From Methanobacteriota archaeon (lineage in GTDB: Archaea; Thermoplasmatota; Thermoplasmata; RBG-16-68-12), in assembly GCA_005879065.1 (NCBI GenBank), contig VBLU01000079.1, forward strand, positions 1 to 23,598: 23,598 bases of DNA, read 5' to 3'. The first letter of the stretch is position 1. Each line of letters opens with the position of its first letter. The notes beneath the pieces are model-generated. The model did no database searches and was not told the DNA's origin. It saw only the letters and a program-made list of their open reading frames with translations. This document shows positions 20,882 through 23,598 of this stretch, in pieces. A program made the translations under genes and the position numbers.

Positions 20882-23598
<2,717 letters not shown>

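Overview
The window is a GC-rich stretch of an archaeal chromosome. The archaeal signs are a 49-codon ribosomal protein L40e gene, GMP synthase encoded as two separate subunit genes, a bacterio-opsin-activator type (HTH_10) regulator, a DUF131 membrane protein, a ligand-binding-only Lrp/AsnC protein, and TTTATA-like boxes about 25 bases before start codons, which implies leaderless transcripts. HTH_10 together with a membrane-anchored roadblock/longin-like protein points to Thermoplasmatota or a relative. That placement is inference. GTG and TTG starts are frequent.

Layout. 1-3396: a small PAS protein diverges from the HTH_10 regulator. Next on the minus strand are L40e, a DUF1801 protein and a tiny Erv/ALR-like thiol oxidase candidate. 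On the plus strand are a basic micro-ORF and a tandem SRPBCC protein. 3472-7955: a GcvT-like aminomethyltransferase diverges from two adjacent paralogous FAD oxidoreductases of the phytoene-desaturase-like (COG1233/PYROXD2) type. This looks like a catabolic or demethylation module. Neither the transferase nor the first oxidase has a usable ATG/GTG/TTG start. 8044-8871: a peroxiredoxin with an internal in-frame gap overlaps a frameshifted HExxH metalloprotease-like gene. 8872-10548: convergent to these are Y-family DNA polymerase IV and a VOC/glyoxalase-like protein, with two adjacent perfect palindromes in the convergent gap. 10750-12663: a large secreted/anchored protein with three Ig-like repeats outside and a roadblock-like domain inside. 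12702-13523: a DUF72 protein.

13630-16452 is a compact operon: S-adenosylhomocysteine hydrolase, an MtnX-like HAD phosphatase and a PfkB kinase, which suggests SAH/nucleoside salvage. 16539-17095 encodes a stand-alone Lrp/AsnC sensor domain and a small membrane protein. 17163-19202 is a purine block: purE, guaAb and guaAa. 19247-20857 carries a 70-residue unknown protein, a serA-like dehydrogenase and a DUF131 membrane protein. carB runs off the right edge on the minus strand.

No tRNA, rRNA, CRISPR array, insertion sequence or defence island was seen. Most of the window is ordinary core metabolism. The points worth a second look are the missing canonical starts, the mini-Erv candidate, the two damaged genes near 8.2-8.9 kb, and the surface/roadblock protein.
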